Assembly (NCBI GenBank): GCA_001899635.1
Contig: MKVQ01000043.1
Location: 493,962-557,961 of the forward strand
From: Myxococcales bacterium 68-20
GTDB taxonomy: Bacteria > Myxococcota_A > Polyangia > Polyangiales > Polyangiaceae
DNA: 64,000 nucleotides
Reading direction: 5' to 3'
In this document: piece after piece, positions 47,188 to 56,113 of the stretch
Layout of the letters: the number at the start of each line of letters is the position of its first letter
How positions within the stretch are numbered: position 1 is the first letter of the stretch
The notes under the pieces: model-generated
What the model saw: the letters and a program-made list of their open reading frames with translations, nothing else
The model's database searches: none
Told to the model about the DNA's origin: nothing
Made by a program: the position numbers and the translations under genes

Positions 47188-47241
47188 GCGGGCCGAAGGC
47201 CCACCTCTGCGGGTTGTTGGGGCGCGAGCCCCAAAATCGCA
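47188..47241. repeat. Dispersed intergenic repeat, copy 2 (two perfect hairpins)
   Basis: GGGCC-GAA-GGCCC (47190-47202) then ACCTCTGCGGG, then TTGGGGC-GCGA-GCCCCAA (47217-47234) and AATCGC. A similar, degenerate copy is at 40475. Lies 55 nt upstream of the M48 gene. Confidence 0.6.
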
Positions 47242-47380
47242 AAATACGCCACTTTCCCCGACGTCAGGCACTGAATCTCGCCCTGCGTTCGACCAGGGTT
47301 TCGGCGCCCGGCGGATGCGAGAGTGAGACGGGCGGTCGCGCCGCCGGAGGCGAAGGGTGTCACACGCAAGGGTCCCGCCG

Positions 47381-47920
47381 CTAGGTGGAGCGCAGGAGCA
47401 CGATCAGGCGGACGACGGACGCGCCCACGTGGCGCTTGCTCACGTAGGTGTGATTGCACATCACGGTAGGACCACGCTCGACGACGGCGAGCGAACCGGG
47501 AGCAGACGGTACGGCGAAGAAGACCTGCCCCCGATGCCGGTAGTGGACCTCTGCACCGGGGACGACCGCTGGGGACAGGTCGAGCACGAGCTGCACGGGG
47601 CGGTCGTCGTGGACGCGATCGTGACGGACGAGAAGGTAGTCTCCTGCCTGGAGGCGGAGCGCGTGCGCCTCCGCGAGCGCGAGCGAGCGGCCCGTCACCT
47701 CCGCGGCGACGCCGGTGAGCACGTCGAGGAGCTCCGGCTCGTCGACGCTCGACGATCGCTCGTAGCTCCCCCGATCGACGAGCGCATGGCGCGTGTACCC
47801 GGCCTGCTCTACCCGCGCGCGAACACGAGCAGCGAACGCGGCAGAGACGGCCTCGGGAACGACCACCGCCGGAAGCGGCGCTGCGGACCATGCGTCGCGC
47901 GCGGTCACGGGTAGAACCAT
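47381..47920 (-). CDS. 2OG-Fe(II) oxygenase-like protein
   Basis: 179 residues. The HxD site is VHDDRP with distal His in MCNHTYVSK and the 2-oxoglutarate Arg in VVRLIVLL, giving a double-stranded beta-helix. The block GAEVHYRHRGQVFFAVPSAP is well conserved-looking. Overlaps the upstream 2OG gene by 16 nt. Substrate unknown; could be a protein hydroxylase. Confidence 0.8.
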   Translation of the reverse strand: MVLPVTARDAWSAAPLPAVVVPEAVSAAFAARVRARVEQAGYTRHALVDRGSYERSSSVDEPELLDVLTGVAAEVTGRSLALAEAHALRLQAGDYLLVRHDRVHDDRPVQLVLDLSPAVVPGAEVHYRHRGQVFFAVPSAPGSLAVVERGPTVMCNHTYVSKRHVGASVVRLIVLLRST

Positions 47921-48516
47921 CCCGAGAGCGACGGGCGCAGCCCGGCGAGGACCTCGCGGACCTGGTGCAGCGACACGTCACTCACGTCGAAGACGACGAG
48001 CCGATTGGAGCGTGGCTCGACGAGGCAGGCGCTCTCGGTCGTGACGATCTCGCCGTCCTCGTCCACGGTGCATCGGAACAGCTCGAGCTCACCGCCCTCC
48101 GGCGGCTCCGGCGAGGGGAAGTAATAGGCGTAGGCGAGCGCGCGCCCAACGCCCTGTTGGTGGTCCGTGTGTGGCAGCAGATAGTGGCCCGCGCGGTACG
48201 CGTAGGCGCGCATGTCCGCCCGTCGAACCGACTTCGCCGTGATCCGCGAGAGCGGCGCCGCGAGCGCCTGGGCGAAGGCCTCCCGCAGAACGCGGAAGCC
48301 CTCGGTCTTCGGCTCCGGCGCCGTGGCCTCGAACGCGTAGATGTCCGCTTCGTAGCGTTCGATCTGCTCCTCGTCGACGACCGCGACGAGCTCGGGCAGC
48401 GCGTCCTCGGGCACGAAGTCATCGAAGACGAGGTGCGGGAACGGCGCGGCGCGGCGCCAGGCACCGGCCAGTCTCTCTTCGTCTTCCCACGTAGCTCCCA
48501 GGCGCCACACGCGCAT
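47905..48516 (-). CDS. 2OG-Fe(II) oxygenase, prolyl-hydroxylase-like
   Basis: 203 residues from ATG 48516. Substrate-binding N-terminus FPHLVFDDFVPEDALPELV, HxD in LLPHTDHQQG, then RALAYAYYFPSPEPPEGGEL, and distal His in SDVSLHQVREV followed by GWFYP. These are the standard P4H-type residues. The stop overlaps the next gene by 16 nt, so the two oxygenases are translated together. Confidence 0.88.
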   Translation of the reverse strand: MRVWRLGATWEDEERLAGAWRRAAPFPHLVFDDFVPEDALPELVAVVDEEQIERYEADIYAFEATAPEPKTEGFRVLREAFAQALAAPLSRITAKSVRRADMRAYAYRAGHYLLPHTDHQQGVGRALAYAYYFPSPEPPEGGELELFRCTVDEDGEIVTTESACLVEPRSNRLVVFDVSDVSLHQVREVLAGLRPSLSGWFYP

Positions 48517-48645
48517 CGCCGCGAGGTCTACACGCTCGCGCGCTCGGGAGCCATACCGACTTCGGCCCTCCAGCGCTCGACGCACTCGGAGATGCAAGAC
48601 AAGCGGGCGTGACGCGAGCGCGAGGCCGTCTACGCGCGGCGGGTC

Positions 48646-49467
48646 TCAGTGCTTCGTGTTCGCGTCGTACCACTCGAGGAACGGAGCACCGATCCGCGTG
48701 AAGTGATCGAGGTCGCGATCGGGCTCGGGCTGACGCGCGACGGCGATGAGCTTGTGCGTCGGCTTGCCGTTCTCGACGAGGAAGAGCCCGGCGCCGGAGT
48801 CTCCGCCGTTCGAGAAGTACGGCGTGCCGAAGCCGTGGGCGTAGCCGAGCGCGACGGTCGACGAGAGCGGGAGGTGCTCGGTCATCGCAAGCGGAGCCTC
48901 GGGCTGCTCCCTCGTCCGGACCATGGCAGCGGCGGAGAGCTCCTCACCGGCCTCCACGCGCGCGACGACGTCGGTGAGCTGCGCGTAGGTCGAGAGCATG
49001 ATCGGCGTGTCGAGCGTGAGGATGCCGATGTCCGGGTTCTCGACGACCTCGAAGTCGCCGCCGAAGACCCTCGGGTCCGAGGCGCTCACACTGGGCCTGG
49101 AGGGCGCGAGCGGCGCGATGATCTCGTAGCTGACGAACATCCTCTGGTCGAGGCAGTGCGCAGCCGTGACCACCCGGTCCTTCGCCACGAGCGTCCCCGT
49201 GCAGAACCACAGATCGAAGTGCCGGTCGCGCATCAAGACGTAGACGACTTCGGCGAAGGTATCGTCTCCCTTGCTCGGCTCCGGGTCCGGGGTCGCGACC
49301 GCCGGCGGCTTCTTCGGCTCCGGCGGCGGGGGCGGGGGCGGCGTCGAGGGCTCCTCCGGCAGCACGGAGTCGCTCTGCGGTCGGGGCACGGTCTCGACCT
49401 CGGAGACCGTGCATGCGGCGGTGGTGAGGCAGCCAACGAGAGCAAGGGCCGGAAGGGCGAGGCGCAT
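48646..49467 (-). CDS. Trypsin-like serine protease lipoprotein
   Basis: 273 residues. Two possible lipid Cys, Cys13 (LVGC) and Cys19 (TAAC); the second fits better. A Pro-rich linker (PPPPPPPEPKKPP) ends near 60. The S1 protease has His in VVTAAHCLDQR, Asp in ENPDIGILTLD and Ser in NGGDSGAGLFLV, the full triad. Also FCTGTLVA is typical. It should act in the periplasm or on the surface. Confidence 0.93.
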   Translation of the reverse strand: MRLALPALALVGCLTTAACTVSEVETVPRPQSDSVLPEEPSTPPPPPPPEPKKPPAVATPDPEPSKGDDTFAEVVYVLMRDRHFDLWFCTGTLVAKDRVVTAAHCLDQRMFVSYEIIAPLAPSRPSVSASDPRVFGGDFEVVENPDIGILTLDTPIMLSTYAQLTDVVARVEAGEELSAAAMVRTREQPEAPLAMTEHLPLSSTVALGYAHGFGTPYFSNGGDSGAGLFLVENGKPTHKLIAVARQPEPDRDLDHFTRIGAPFLEWYDANTKH

Positions 49468-49763
49468 GTAGCGGCCGTGAATAGCAACAAGCGGGCCGGT
49501 TGAGCTAGCGAAGATCCAGCAGCGAGGGCCCTCCGAAATGACCGCGGATCATCGAGGGTAGGCCGAGCCGGCACCGGCGTGCCGCCGTCCACCATGAATC
49601 GCCGTCCACACCCTCGCGAGGGAGAACGAGACACGCCTGTCAGAGGGGCGCGACGAGGATCGCGATCGCCCTCCCCTCCGACGTTGCGTCGGCGACGGCG
49701 CGGCCTCGCCGGATCCCCCTGAAGAGTCGAGCGGGGTGGACGTTCCTCTTCGACAGGGCATCG
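49468..49763. other. Intergenic region between divergent genes
   Basis: About 296 nt with promoters for both sides presumably; no gene or strong repeat seen. Confidence 0.4.
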
Positions 49764-50228
49764 ATGAGCGAAGCAGCTTCGGTCTGGGCGCTCGCTGCGC
49801 GGAACCTGACGAGGCGGTGCGTCGAGCAACGCGGATCGGTCGAGGTCTACATTCCGGCACCGAGCGTCGCCATCACCCGCGTCTGCGGGCATCTGTCGGT
49901 CCCCCTCGCGGGGATCATATGCGAGGCGATCACGGCCCAGCTCGCCGGAGGCCAACGGCTCGCGCTGTTCAACCAGTGGGAGCGCATGGAGACCTACGAC
50001 TCGGGCGCACGACGTCTCCTGACCAACTCGGTGCTCGCGAACATCCGGGGCATCGCCTCACAACAGTTCATCCTCGGCTCGCGAATCGTCGCGATGGGAG
50101 TCTCCACCGCGAACCTGGCCACGAGCCTCGTGGGACTGCAGCTCGTCGCCTACCCGACGCGCGCGGCGTTCGAGGCAGCGCTCGGTCGCGCCCTCGACAC
50201 GTCGGCGCGTCGGGATTCCGCCGCCTGA
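49764..50228 (+). CDS. Small protein of unknown function, STAS-like size
   Basis: 154 residues from ATG 49764. No signal. The stretch FNQWERMETYDSGARRLLTN with GIASQQFILGSRIVAMGV gives an alpha/beta pattern seen in small myxobacterial SpoIIAA/STAS-like proteins. Stops 8 nt before a convergent gene. Assignment to that fold is weak. Confidence 0.7.
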   Translation: MSEAASVWALAARNLTRRCVEQRGSVEVYIPAPSVAITRVCGHLSVPLAGIICEAITAQLAGGQRLALFNQWERMETYDSGARRLLTNSVLANIRGIASQQFILGSRIVAMGVSTANLATSLVGLQLVAYPTRAAFEAALGRALDTSARRDSAA

Positions 50229-50235
50229 CGCGCGC

Positions 50236-50817
50236 TCAGACCCACCGCATCCACTCGCGGATCACTGCCTCGAGCGCTCCGCGCTTTGCTTCGACGTCGT
50301 TCTTGTCGCTGAACGAGACGAGGCAGCGGTCACGGGCGAGCCACTCCAGCAGGCCGGACGGGTCCGCGACCTCGATCCCTTCCTTCGCGGTCGCCTTCAC
50401 CTTGGCTCCGAAGTGGAGGATGAGACGAATCCGGTCCTTCGCGCGCAGGTTGAAGGTCGCGAAGTGCTCGGTCGTCCGGAAGCTCGGCGCGTTCCACTTG
50501 ATCCCTTCGCGGATCTCGGGATCGACGCCGAGGATGAGCCGGCGCACCACTTCGACCTCCTTCTTCAGCGGATGGTCGAGCTCCTTCATGAACGCGGCGA
50601 CGGCCGGATCCGTACGCGACGCGTCCGATGCCCCCTTCGCGACGCGAACGCTTCCTCCGACGCCACTCGCGCCCTTTGCGGCGACAGCCGGATCCGTACG
50701 CGACGCCCCCTTCGCGGCGCGAGCGCCTGCTCCGACGCGACTCGCGCGCTTCGCGGGCGCCGCCTTGGACGTCGCCGTGACCTTCTTCTTCTTCGGCTGG
50801 ACAGGCATGCGACGCAT
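50236..50817 (-). CDS. DUF1801-domain protein with repetitive basic tail
   Basis: 193 residues from ATG 50817 (GAGG upstream). Residues 1-75 are basic and repetitive (KGASRTDPAVAAKGAS, VAKGASDASRTDPAV). The DUF1801 domain follows: VEVVRRLILGVDPEIREGIKWN, APSFRTTEHFATF, RLILHFGAKVK and WLARDRCLVSFSD. DUF1801 proteins are small cytosolic proteins of unknown action. The basic tail may bind nucleic acid, by composition only. Confidence 0.88.
   Translation of the reverse strand: MRRMPVQPKKKKVTATSKAAPAKRASRVGAGARAAKGASRTDPAVAAKGASGVGGSVRVAKGASDASRTDPAVAAFMKELDHPLKKEVEVVRRLILGVDPEIREGIKWNAPSFRTTEHFATFNLRAKDRIRLILHFGAKVKATAKEGIEVADPSGLLEWLARDRCLVSFSDKNDVEAKRGALEAVIREWMRWV
50594..50760 (-). repeat. 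Imperfect tandem repeat in the DUF1801 gene
   Basis: Two copies of about 84 and 75 bp, both containing CCGGATCCGTACGCGACGC and CCCCTTCGCG blocks, encoding the repeated KGASRTDPAVAA part of the tail. Confidence 0.75.
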
Positions 50818-51030
50818 GATGCCTCAGCATCGCCCGCGATGGCGCGCCCCATCTTCCCCCCCGACGGCCTCGTGCCCGACACATCGGACGCTGCGCCCTC
50901 GATGCTCGCCCAGCACGTGAATGCTGGACGAGCGCATACGACGCCGCGAAGCATCGCCGCGTGACGAACGTGCCGTGCGCTCGGCGTGGACGCGCTCGCG
51001 ACGTCATTTATCGGGCGGTACGAGTTGAGG

Positions 51031-51771
51031 ATGAACGCCTCCGAGTCCACGAACGTGAAGGCCGTCGTCGATGCCGTCTCGAACACCGAGGTGGCGTCCG
51101 ACCCGCGGAGCATCGGCGATGCGCTTCGCGCGATGATCGCGGGAGGACGCGCCGCCCATATCATGTCTTCATCGCTCTCGCTGTTCGAGGCGGGTGGACG
51201 TGCGCTCGTCAGCGAGAGCGCCCAAGCGTGCATTCGAACGCTGGCGGAGCGCGGAGCGGAACGAGCGCTCGGCGTCGCGACCCGTCCTCTCCTCGGCGCG
51301 GCGACGCTGCCGGCAGGCACGCTCGGGACGGCCGTCGAGGCAGCGTGCACCGCCGCTCCCCTCGCGGCGCGGGCCGCCGCAAAGGAGCTCCTCAAGGGCG
51401 CAGGCAAGGCCGGCGGCCTCGGGCTCGTGATCGACGGCGCCGTGGCGAGCCTCGAGGCGGCCGTCGCGGTGCGTAGCGGCGCGATGGACCGACGAACGGC
51501 CGCCGTGCACGTGGCGACTGAGGCCGCGACGGGCGCGGCTTCCACCGCAGCGGGCGTGCTCCTCGGCGCCGGGCTGGTCGCGCTGACCGGAGGGATCGGC
51601 GCGCCGGTCGTCTTCGCCATCGGTGCGCTCGGCGCGATCGGAGCAAAGCAGCTCCTCCGACGCTGCACGGCTTGGCGCGACGCCCCTGCATCGGAGCGAG
51701 GCGACGGCTCGCGCGACGCGCTCGGCCCCCACGAACGACACGACGACGAGGCGTCGAGCTCGCCGCCGTAG
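51031..51771 (+). CDS. Ala/Gly-rich hydrophobic protein of unknown function
   Basis: About 246 residues from ATG 51031; GTG 50986 in frame is possible. Middle and C-terminal parts have long Gly/Ala-rich hydrophobic runs (AAGVLLGAGLVALTGGIGAP, VVFAIGALGAIGAKQLL), like glycine-zipper or colicin-type membrane-inserting segments. The N-terminal 50 residues are polar. The family is not recognised. Confidence 0.7.
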   Translation: MNASESTNVKAVVDAVSNTEVASDPRSIGDALRAMIAGGRAAHIMSSSLSLFEAGGRALVSESAQACIRTLAERGAERALGVATRPLLGAATLPAGTLGTAVEAACTAAPLAARAAAKELLKGAGKAGGLGLVIDGAVASLEAAVAVRSGAMDRRTAAVHVATEAATGAASTAAGVLLGAGLVALTGGIGAPVVFAIGALGAIGAKQLLRRCTAWRDAPASERGDGSRDALGPHERHDDEASSSPP

Positions 51772-51781
51772 CCCGTGTCCA

Positions 51782-53224
51782 TCAGTGCGCCGGCATGGCG
51801 ATCCAGCGCGGCACGACCGCGCCCGGCTTCCATCCGTTGCGCTGGCGAACGTCGTCGTCCGAGACCTTCGGCGGCCGGAGATAGATGTAATAGTCATCCG
51901 TTCGCTGGAAGAGGTCGCCGGATGCGTCGGCGTGCTCGCCGACGACCATCACGTTGTGGATCCTGATGTGCATGTAGCCTCGAACGAGCTCGTCGAACTT
52001 CTCGAAGTCGGCTCGGAACCGCACCGTGAAGATCTCCTTGCCCGTGATCCGATGCAGCCCGTTGGCGGATGACCGTTCGTCCTCGAGCATCTGGACCGGC
52101 TGCCAGGCTCGATCGAGCTGGATGAGGCAGTGCACCGAGGGCCCGAGCACGTAGAAGGCCTTCCCGGGGCTCAGGTTCTGAAGGTAGATGCGCACCACGT
52201 GGCTTCCGTCGGCCTCGGTGATCACGTCATCGATGTCCGCACGGAGCGTCTGCAGCGCGAGCTCTTCGGCCTGCCGCTTCTTCACCGCGTTCTCGTCGAT
52301 CGCACGCCGTTGAAAGCGAGCGGCTACGAAGTTGACGGCAAGGAGCGCGCCGGCGACGACGAGCGCCCACCCCACGAAGCCGGCCAGGAATCGCCCGACG
52401 CCCTCGCCCACGATGGTCGGCGCTGCAGGCTCGAGAGCCGGCGGCTCCGGCTCGAACGCCGCCTCCGGAGGCTCGTGTGCGCGCGCGAGATCGGCCCGCC
52501 TCGCCCGGGCATCCGCAGCCGGCGCGTCGGCGGCGAACGACGAACCGGACGGCGCCGACACGACCTTCCCGCTCGAGAGGTGGACGACCCGATCCGCGAG
52601 CCTCGCGACCGACGGATCGTGAGTGACGATCGCGAGCGTGGTCGAGTGGGACGCGTGGAGCGCGCAGAGGAGGGCGAGGACCTCCCGCTCCGCCTGCTCG
52701 TCGAGATCGTTCGTCGGCTCGTCTGCGAGGAGTAGCACTGGCCGGTTGACCAGCGCGCGAGCGAGCGCGACGCGCCGCTGCTGGCCGCCGGAAAGCTCGC
52801 CGGGATACGCGTCCCAGCGCGCGCCGAGGCCGACCTGGCCCAGGAGATCGCGCGCGCGATCGTAGGCCTCCTCGTAGCTCGTACCGCCGAGCAGGGCCGG
52901 CAACGCGATGTTGTCGACGGCACGATGGCTCGGCAGGAGCCCGCCGAACTGGAAGACGAAGCCGAAGCGACGAGCGCGGAGATCGGCGAGCGCGTGCGGC
53001 CCGAGCGCTCCGAGGTCGACGCCGTCCACCGAGACGGTCCCCTCCGTCGGCCGGCAGAGCCCGCCGAGCATGGCGAGGAGCGTGGACTTGCCGGACCCGG
53101 AGCGACCACAGATGGCAACCAGCTCACCTCGCTCGATCTCGAGATCGAGCCCGTCCACTGCCGCGATCGGACCACGTGGGGTCGAGTACGTCTTCCGAAG
53201 CGCACGGGCGTCGACGAGCATCAT
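51782..53224 (-). CDS. ABC transporter ATPase fused to a membrane-anchored extracytoplasmic domain
   Basis: 480 residues from ATG 53224 (ATGA overlap with the permease stop). ATPase of the LolD/MacB class: Walker A GRSGSGKSTL, Q-loop FVFQFGGLLPSHRA, signature ELSGGQQRRVALARAL, Walker B VLLLADEPTNDLDEQ and H-loop VTHDPSV. After about residue 235 comes an Ala/Pro/Glu linker, a membrane helix near 290-310 (FLAGFVGWALVVAGALLAVN) and a 170-residue beta-rich outside domain (VVRIYLQNLSPGKAFYVLG). This fusion is unusual. Likely an exporter with the FtsX-type gene upstream. Confidence 0.92.
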   Translation of the reverse strand: MMLVDARALRKTYSTPRGPIAAVDGLDLEIERGELVAICGRSGSGKSTLLAMLGGLCRPTEGTVSVDGVDLGALGPHALADLRARRFGFVFQFGGLLPSHRAVDNIALPALLGGTSYEEAYDRARDLLGQVGLGARWDAYPGELSGGQQRRVALARALVNRPVLLLADEPTNDLDEQAEREVLALLCALHASHSTTLAIVTHDPSVARLADRVVHLSSGKVVSAPSGSSFAADAPAADARARRADLARAHEPPEAAFEPEPPALEPAAPTIVGEGVGRFLAGFVGWALVVAGALLAVNFVAARFQRRAIDENAVKKRQAEELALQTLRADIDDVITEADGSHVVRIYLQNLSPGKAFYVLGPSVHCLIQLDRAWQPVQMLEDERSSANGLHRITGKEIFTVRFRADFEKFDELVRGYMHIRIHNVMVVGEHADASGDLFQRTDDYYIYLRPPKVSDDDVRQRNGWKPGAVVPRWIAMPAH

Positions 53225-54435
53225 GCGTTCTCTCCGCGGACGAGCGCGTACGGCTCCCGGCGAATGGCCTGCAGCGCCGGGACGAGCGCGCCGCCGATCC
53301 CGACGGCGCAGCACGAGACGACGGCAACGGCGCCCATCTGGAGGACCGCGCCGAGCGGCGGCCACGTGAACGGAACCTGACGGCTCGCGAAGGCGAAGCC
53401 CATCGATCGCTCGATCAGCAGCAGCGCGGCTCCTCCGAGGATGATGCCGCACAGGCCACCGAGCCCCGTCGTGAGGGCCGCCTCGGCGAGGATCAAGCGC
53501 GCGACCTCTCGCGGGCGCATCCCGACGGCGAGGAGGAGCCCGAGCTCGCGCCGTCGCTCACCGAGGAGACTCGAGTACATGGCTCCGGCCATGATCGCGG
53601 TGGTCGCGAGCATGAGGATCGTGAACATGAGCGCCCCGCCGAGGATCGACGTGAGCGTATGGCGAACAGAGGTATTGAGCCCGTTGCCGGTCACGATCTG
53701 GATGTCCTCCATGTTCGCCGTGGCGAAGCGGATCTGCTCGGTGGTGGCTCCGACCTTCAGACCTACGAGCAGCGCCGAACAGCGATCGGGAGACGGGTCG
53801 AAGACCTCCCTCCCCACCGTCTCCCGCGCGGCGGCCGCGATGTCGGCGGCGGTCTCGAAGGTCACGAAGTACGTGCGCTCGAACGGACCGACACCCGTCA
53901 AGGCGAGCTTGCCATAGACGGTCAACGATCGGCCGAAGAGCATCGCCGTACCGCCGGGTACCTCCGGTCGACGCCCGCCGACGATGACGTCACCACGACG
54001 GAGAGGCCGGTCCAGCTTCATCGAGAGCCAGGGCGTGATCGTGAAGTCGCGCCCCGGTTCGAAGGCGACCAGATCGTCCTGACCGTGCCCGTCGGCCGAT
54101 GGGAGCGCGAAGTACCGCTGCGGCGCCGCCATCGCGACGCCCGGCAGGCGCGCGATCGCCTCGACCGTCGCGGCGTCGATCGTCCGGTCCGTCGGCTCGA
54201 CGGTGAGCAGCGCAGCCGTGACGTTCACCGCCGTCCCGCGCGGGACGATCAAGAGGTCGGCCCCCATCCGGTTCATGCCGACGCTCGTGCTCTCCTGGAT
54301 CGCGGCCCGCAAGACGGAGGCAGTGAAGCCGGCGCCGCCACCGACGGCGACGACGAGCGCGAGCAGGATCGCCCGCACCGGACGATGCCGCAGGTGCTGC
54401 ACCGAGAGGCGCAGGAACATGGTTGCAGGATACAT
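53221..54435 (-). CDS. FtsX/MacB-type ABC transporter permease
   Basis: 404 residues. Start ATG 54435 sits just after a G-rich tract; ATG 54420 is an alternative. N-terminal helix LRHRPVRAILLALVVAVGGG, then a large extracytoplasmic domain (about 45-265), then three helices near 275-300, 325-350 and 375-395 with the conserved ERRRELGLLLAVGMRPREVA motif of FtsX permeases. It should work with the downstream ATPase to move a substrate or do mechanotransmission across the envelope. Confidence 0.92.
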   Translation of the reverse strand: MYPATMFLRLSVQHLRHRPVRAILLALVVAVGGGAGFTASVLRAAIQESTSVGMNRMGADLLIVPRGTAVNVTAALLTVEPTDRTIDAATVEAIARLPGVAMAAPQRYFALPSADGHGQDDLVAFEPGRDFTITPWLSMKLDRPLRRGDVIVGGRRPEVPGGTAMLFGRSLTVYGKLALTGVGPFERTYFVTFETAADIAAAARETVGREVFDPSPDRCSALLVGLKVGATTEQIRFATANMEDIQIVTGNGLNTSVRHTLTSILGGALMFTILMLATTAIMAGAMYSSLLGERRRELGLLLAVGMRPREVARLILAEAALTTGLGGLCGIILGGAALLLIERSMGFAFASRQVPFTWPPLGAVLQMGAVAVVSCCAVGIGGALVPALQAIRREPYALVRGENA

Positions 54436-54515
54436 CTCCCCCCCAGCGGCCCCACTCGCACCGGGCGAGAGGAGCCGACAGACCGTCGATCAGAACGATG
54501 CGCGATCGGTGGACC

Positions 54516-56078
54516 TCAGACGGTGCTGCTGCGACTCCACTTGAGCTCCTCGACCTTGCTCGGGACGATCACGCAGTCGTGATGGCCGCCGAAGTTCGGC
54601 ATGTATCCGACGGGATCGAGCGTGTCTTGTCGGAAGACGAACGCCCCCGCCTCCATTCGCTGGAAGCCGCTGAAGATCTGGAGGACGTACTTGCCGTCGT
54701 ACGTGACGTGCATCGTCTGGCAGTCGACGCCGACGTTGGGGAACGTCTTGATGATCTTCCACGTCTTGGTATCGACGACGACGACATCGCTCTTCGCCGG
54801 CTTCGGCCTGAGGACGGAGAGGAACATCTTCGAGCCGTCGACGGAGAAGCAGACGTGGAACGGCGACGGATACTCGCCCACCCACGAGGGATCGGTGACG
54901 TGCGTGATGCGCTTCCACTTCCGCGGATCGCCGTCGCTCGAGTCGAAGACCCCCACGTTGTTGGCGCGGAGGTTGTTCATGACCACCCAGTGGCTGCCCG
55001 AGGGGGTGAAGCCCCCCTCGTGGGTCGGATTGAAGACCGCCGGCAGCACGATCTCCCAGGTATCGGGGCTGCTCGAGATCTTCTTGATGGGAATGTTGTG
55101 GTCGCCCTTCTCGGCGCCGTAGAGAAAGCAGACGGGCTCCCAGTTCTTTCGATCGAGGACGATCCCGCCGCCGCACATGCGAAGGAGCATGATCGACCAG
55201 CGACCGCGGGGATCGTGCTGGCTGAAGTCGAGGCCGGTCAGGGTTTGCGGTGAGTCTCCGGGGATCTGCCCGCGCTCGACGAGCAGCTCCGCCATCGGTG
55301 CCATCTCGTAGTTGAGCTTGTTGCCCCTCGTTCCTTCGAGGTCGTACTTGCCGAGCTCCTTCGCCATCGCGAGACGCTGGAGGCGGATCTTCCCGCCCTT
55401 CGTCCACGTCTCCCCGAGGTGCGGCGAGTTCGGGACCCAGTCGGCGCGGAACGCCATCAGCACCTTGGTCTTCTCCTTGCCGCGGGCGCGGGTGAAGAAG
55501 GCGGTGACGTCCTTCTGCCCGTCCGCGCAGGCGAAGCCCTCTCCGTCGGGGAAGATCGTCGTGTGCACGCCGAGCCCGATCCCGGTCGTCTCGGAGATGT
55601 CCTCGAGGAGCTCCATCTGGTTGGCCGCGCCGTCATAGCCGACGCGGTAGATGTGATTGCCCTCTCCGTAGCGACCGAGGAGCCCATTCTCCTTGATGCG
55701 AGTGGGGATGCCGTACATGAGGACGTTGTCACCGCCCTGCGTCGAGTTGACGAACTCGAAGCCCTTGTACGGATCGCCGTGATCGGGCGGGAAGGCCGCC
55801 ACGTGGTGCGAGATCGGGCAGCTGTCGCCGTAGTTCCAGTAGGAGATCCAGGCCAACGTCTTGCCGACCTCGAGGTCGACGGCGTGCGTGCCGCCGCCGA
55901 GCTTCTGGGGCGTCAAGTAGATGTAACGACCGAGCGGCTCCTTGATGTAGCCGGGATAGGCATTCGACGGCGGTGGGCTGAACGCATCCATCCCCTTCAC
56001 CAATCGATGAAGGCCGAGGCCGGCGACACCAGCGGCGCCGTACTTCAGCAGATTGCGACGGTTCAAGAGCTTCGACAT
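54516..56078 (-). CDS. Tat-exported His-rich beta-propeller protein, distantly NosZ-like
   Basis: 520 residues from ATG 56078 (GGGAGG 5 nt upstream). Twin-arginine signal NRRNLLKYGAAGVAGLG. The body looks like a seven-bladed propeller with repeated His-containing turns: CPISHHVAAF, LGVHTTIFPDGE, SQHDPRGRW, THEGGFTPSGSHWVVMNN, SPFHVCFSVDGSKM, CQTMHVTYDGKY and GGHHDCVIVP. In nitrous-oxide reductase seven His at the propeller centre hold CuZ; the C-terminal CuA cupredoxin domain is missing here. A metal-binding propeller enzyme is inference. Confidence 0.78.
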   Translation of the reverse strand: MSKLLNRRNLLKYGAAGVAGLGLHRLVKGMDAFSPPPSNAYPGYIKEPLGRYIYLTPQKLGGGTHAVDLEVGKTLAWISYWNYGDSCPISHHVAAFPPDHGDPYKGFEFVNSTQGGDNVLMYGIPTRIKENGLLGRYGEGNHIYRVGYDGAANQMELLEDISETTGIGLGVHTTIFPDGEGFACADGQKDVTAFFTRARGKEKTKVLMAFRADWVPNSPHLGETWTKGGKIRLQRLAMAKELGKYDLEGTRGNKLNYEMAPMAELLVERGQIPGDSPQTLTGLDFSQHDPRGRWSIMLLRMCGGGIVLDRKNWEPVCFLYGAEKGDHNIPIKKISSSPDTWEIVLPAVFNPTHEGGFTPSGSHWVVMNNLRANNVGVFDSSDGDPRKWKRITHVTDPSWVGEYPSPFHVCFSVDGSKMFLSVLRPKPAKSDVVVVDTKTWKIIKTFPNVGVDCQTMHVTYDGKYVLQIFSGFQRMEAGAFVFRQDTLDPVGYMPNFGGHHDCVIVPSKVEELKWSRSSTV

Positions 56079-56113
56079 CCGTGCCTCCCATCCAGATGAA
56101 TGCGTTCGTCCGC

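Noticed and set aside
54516-56078. Calling this gene nosZ
   Set aside because: The CuA cupredoxin domain is absent and overall sequence differs; only Tat export, propeller plan and His turns recall NosZ.
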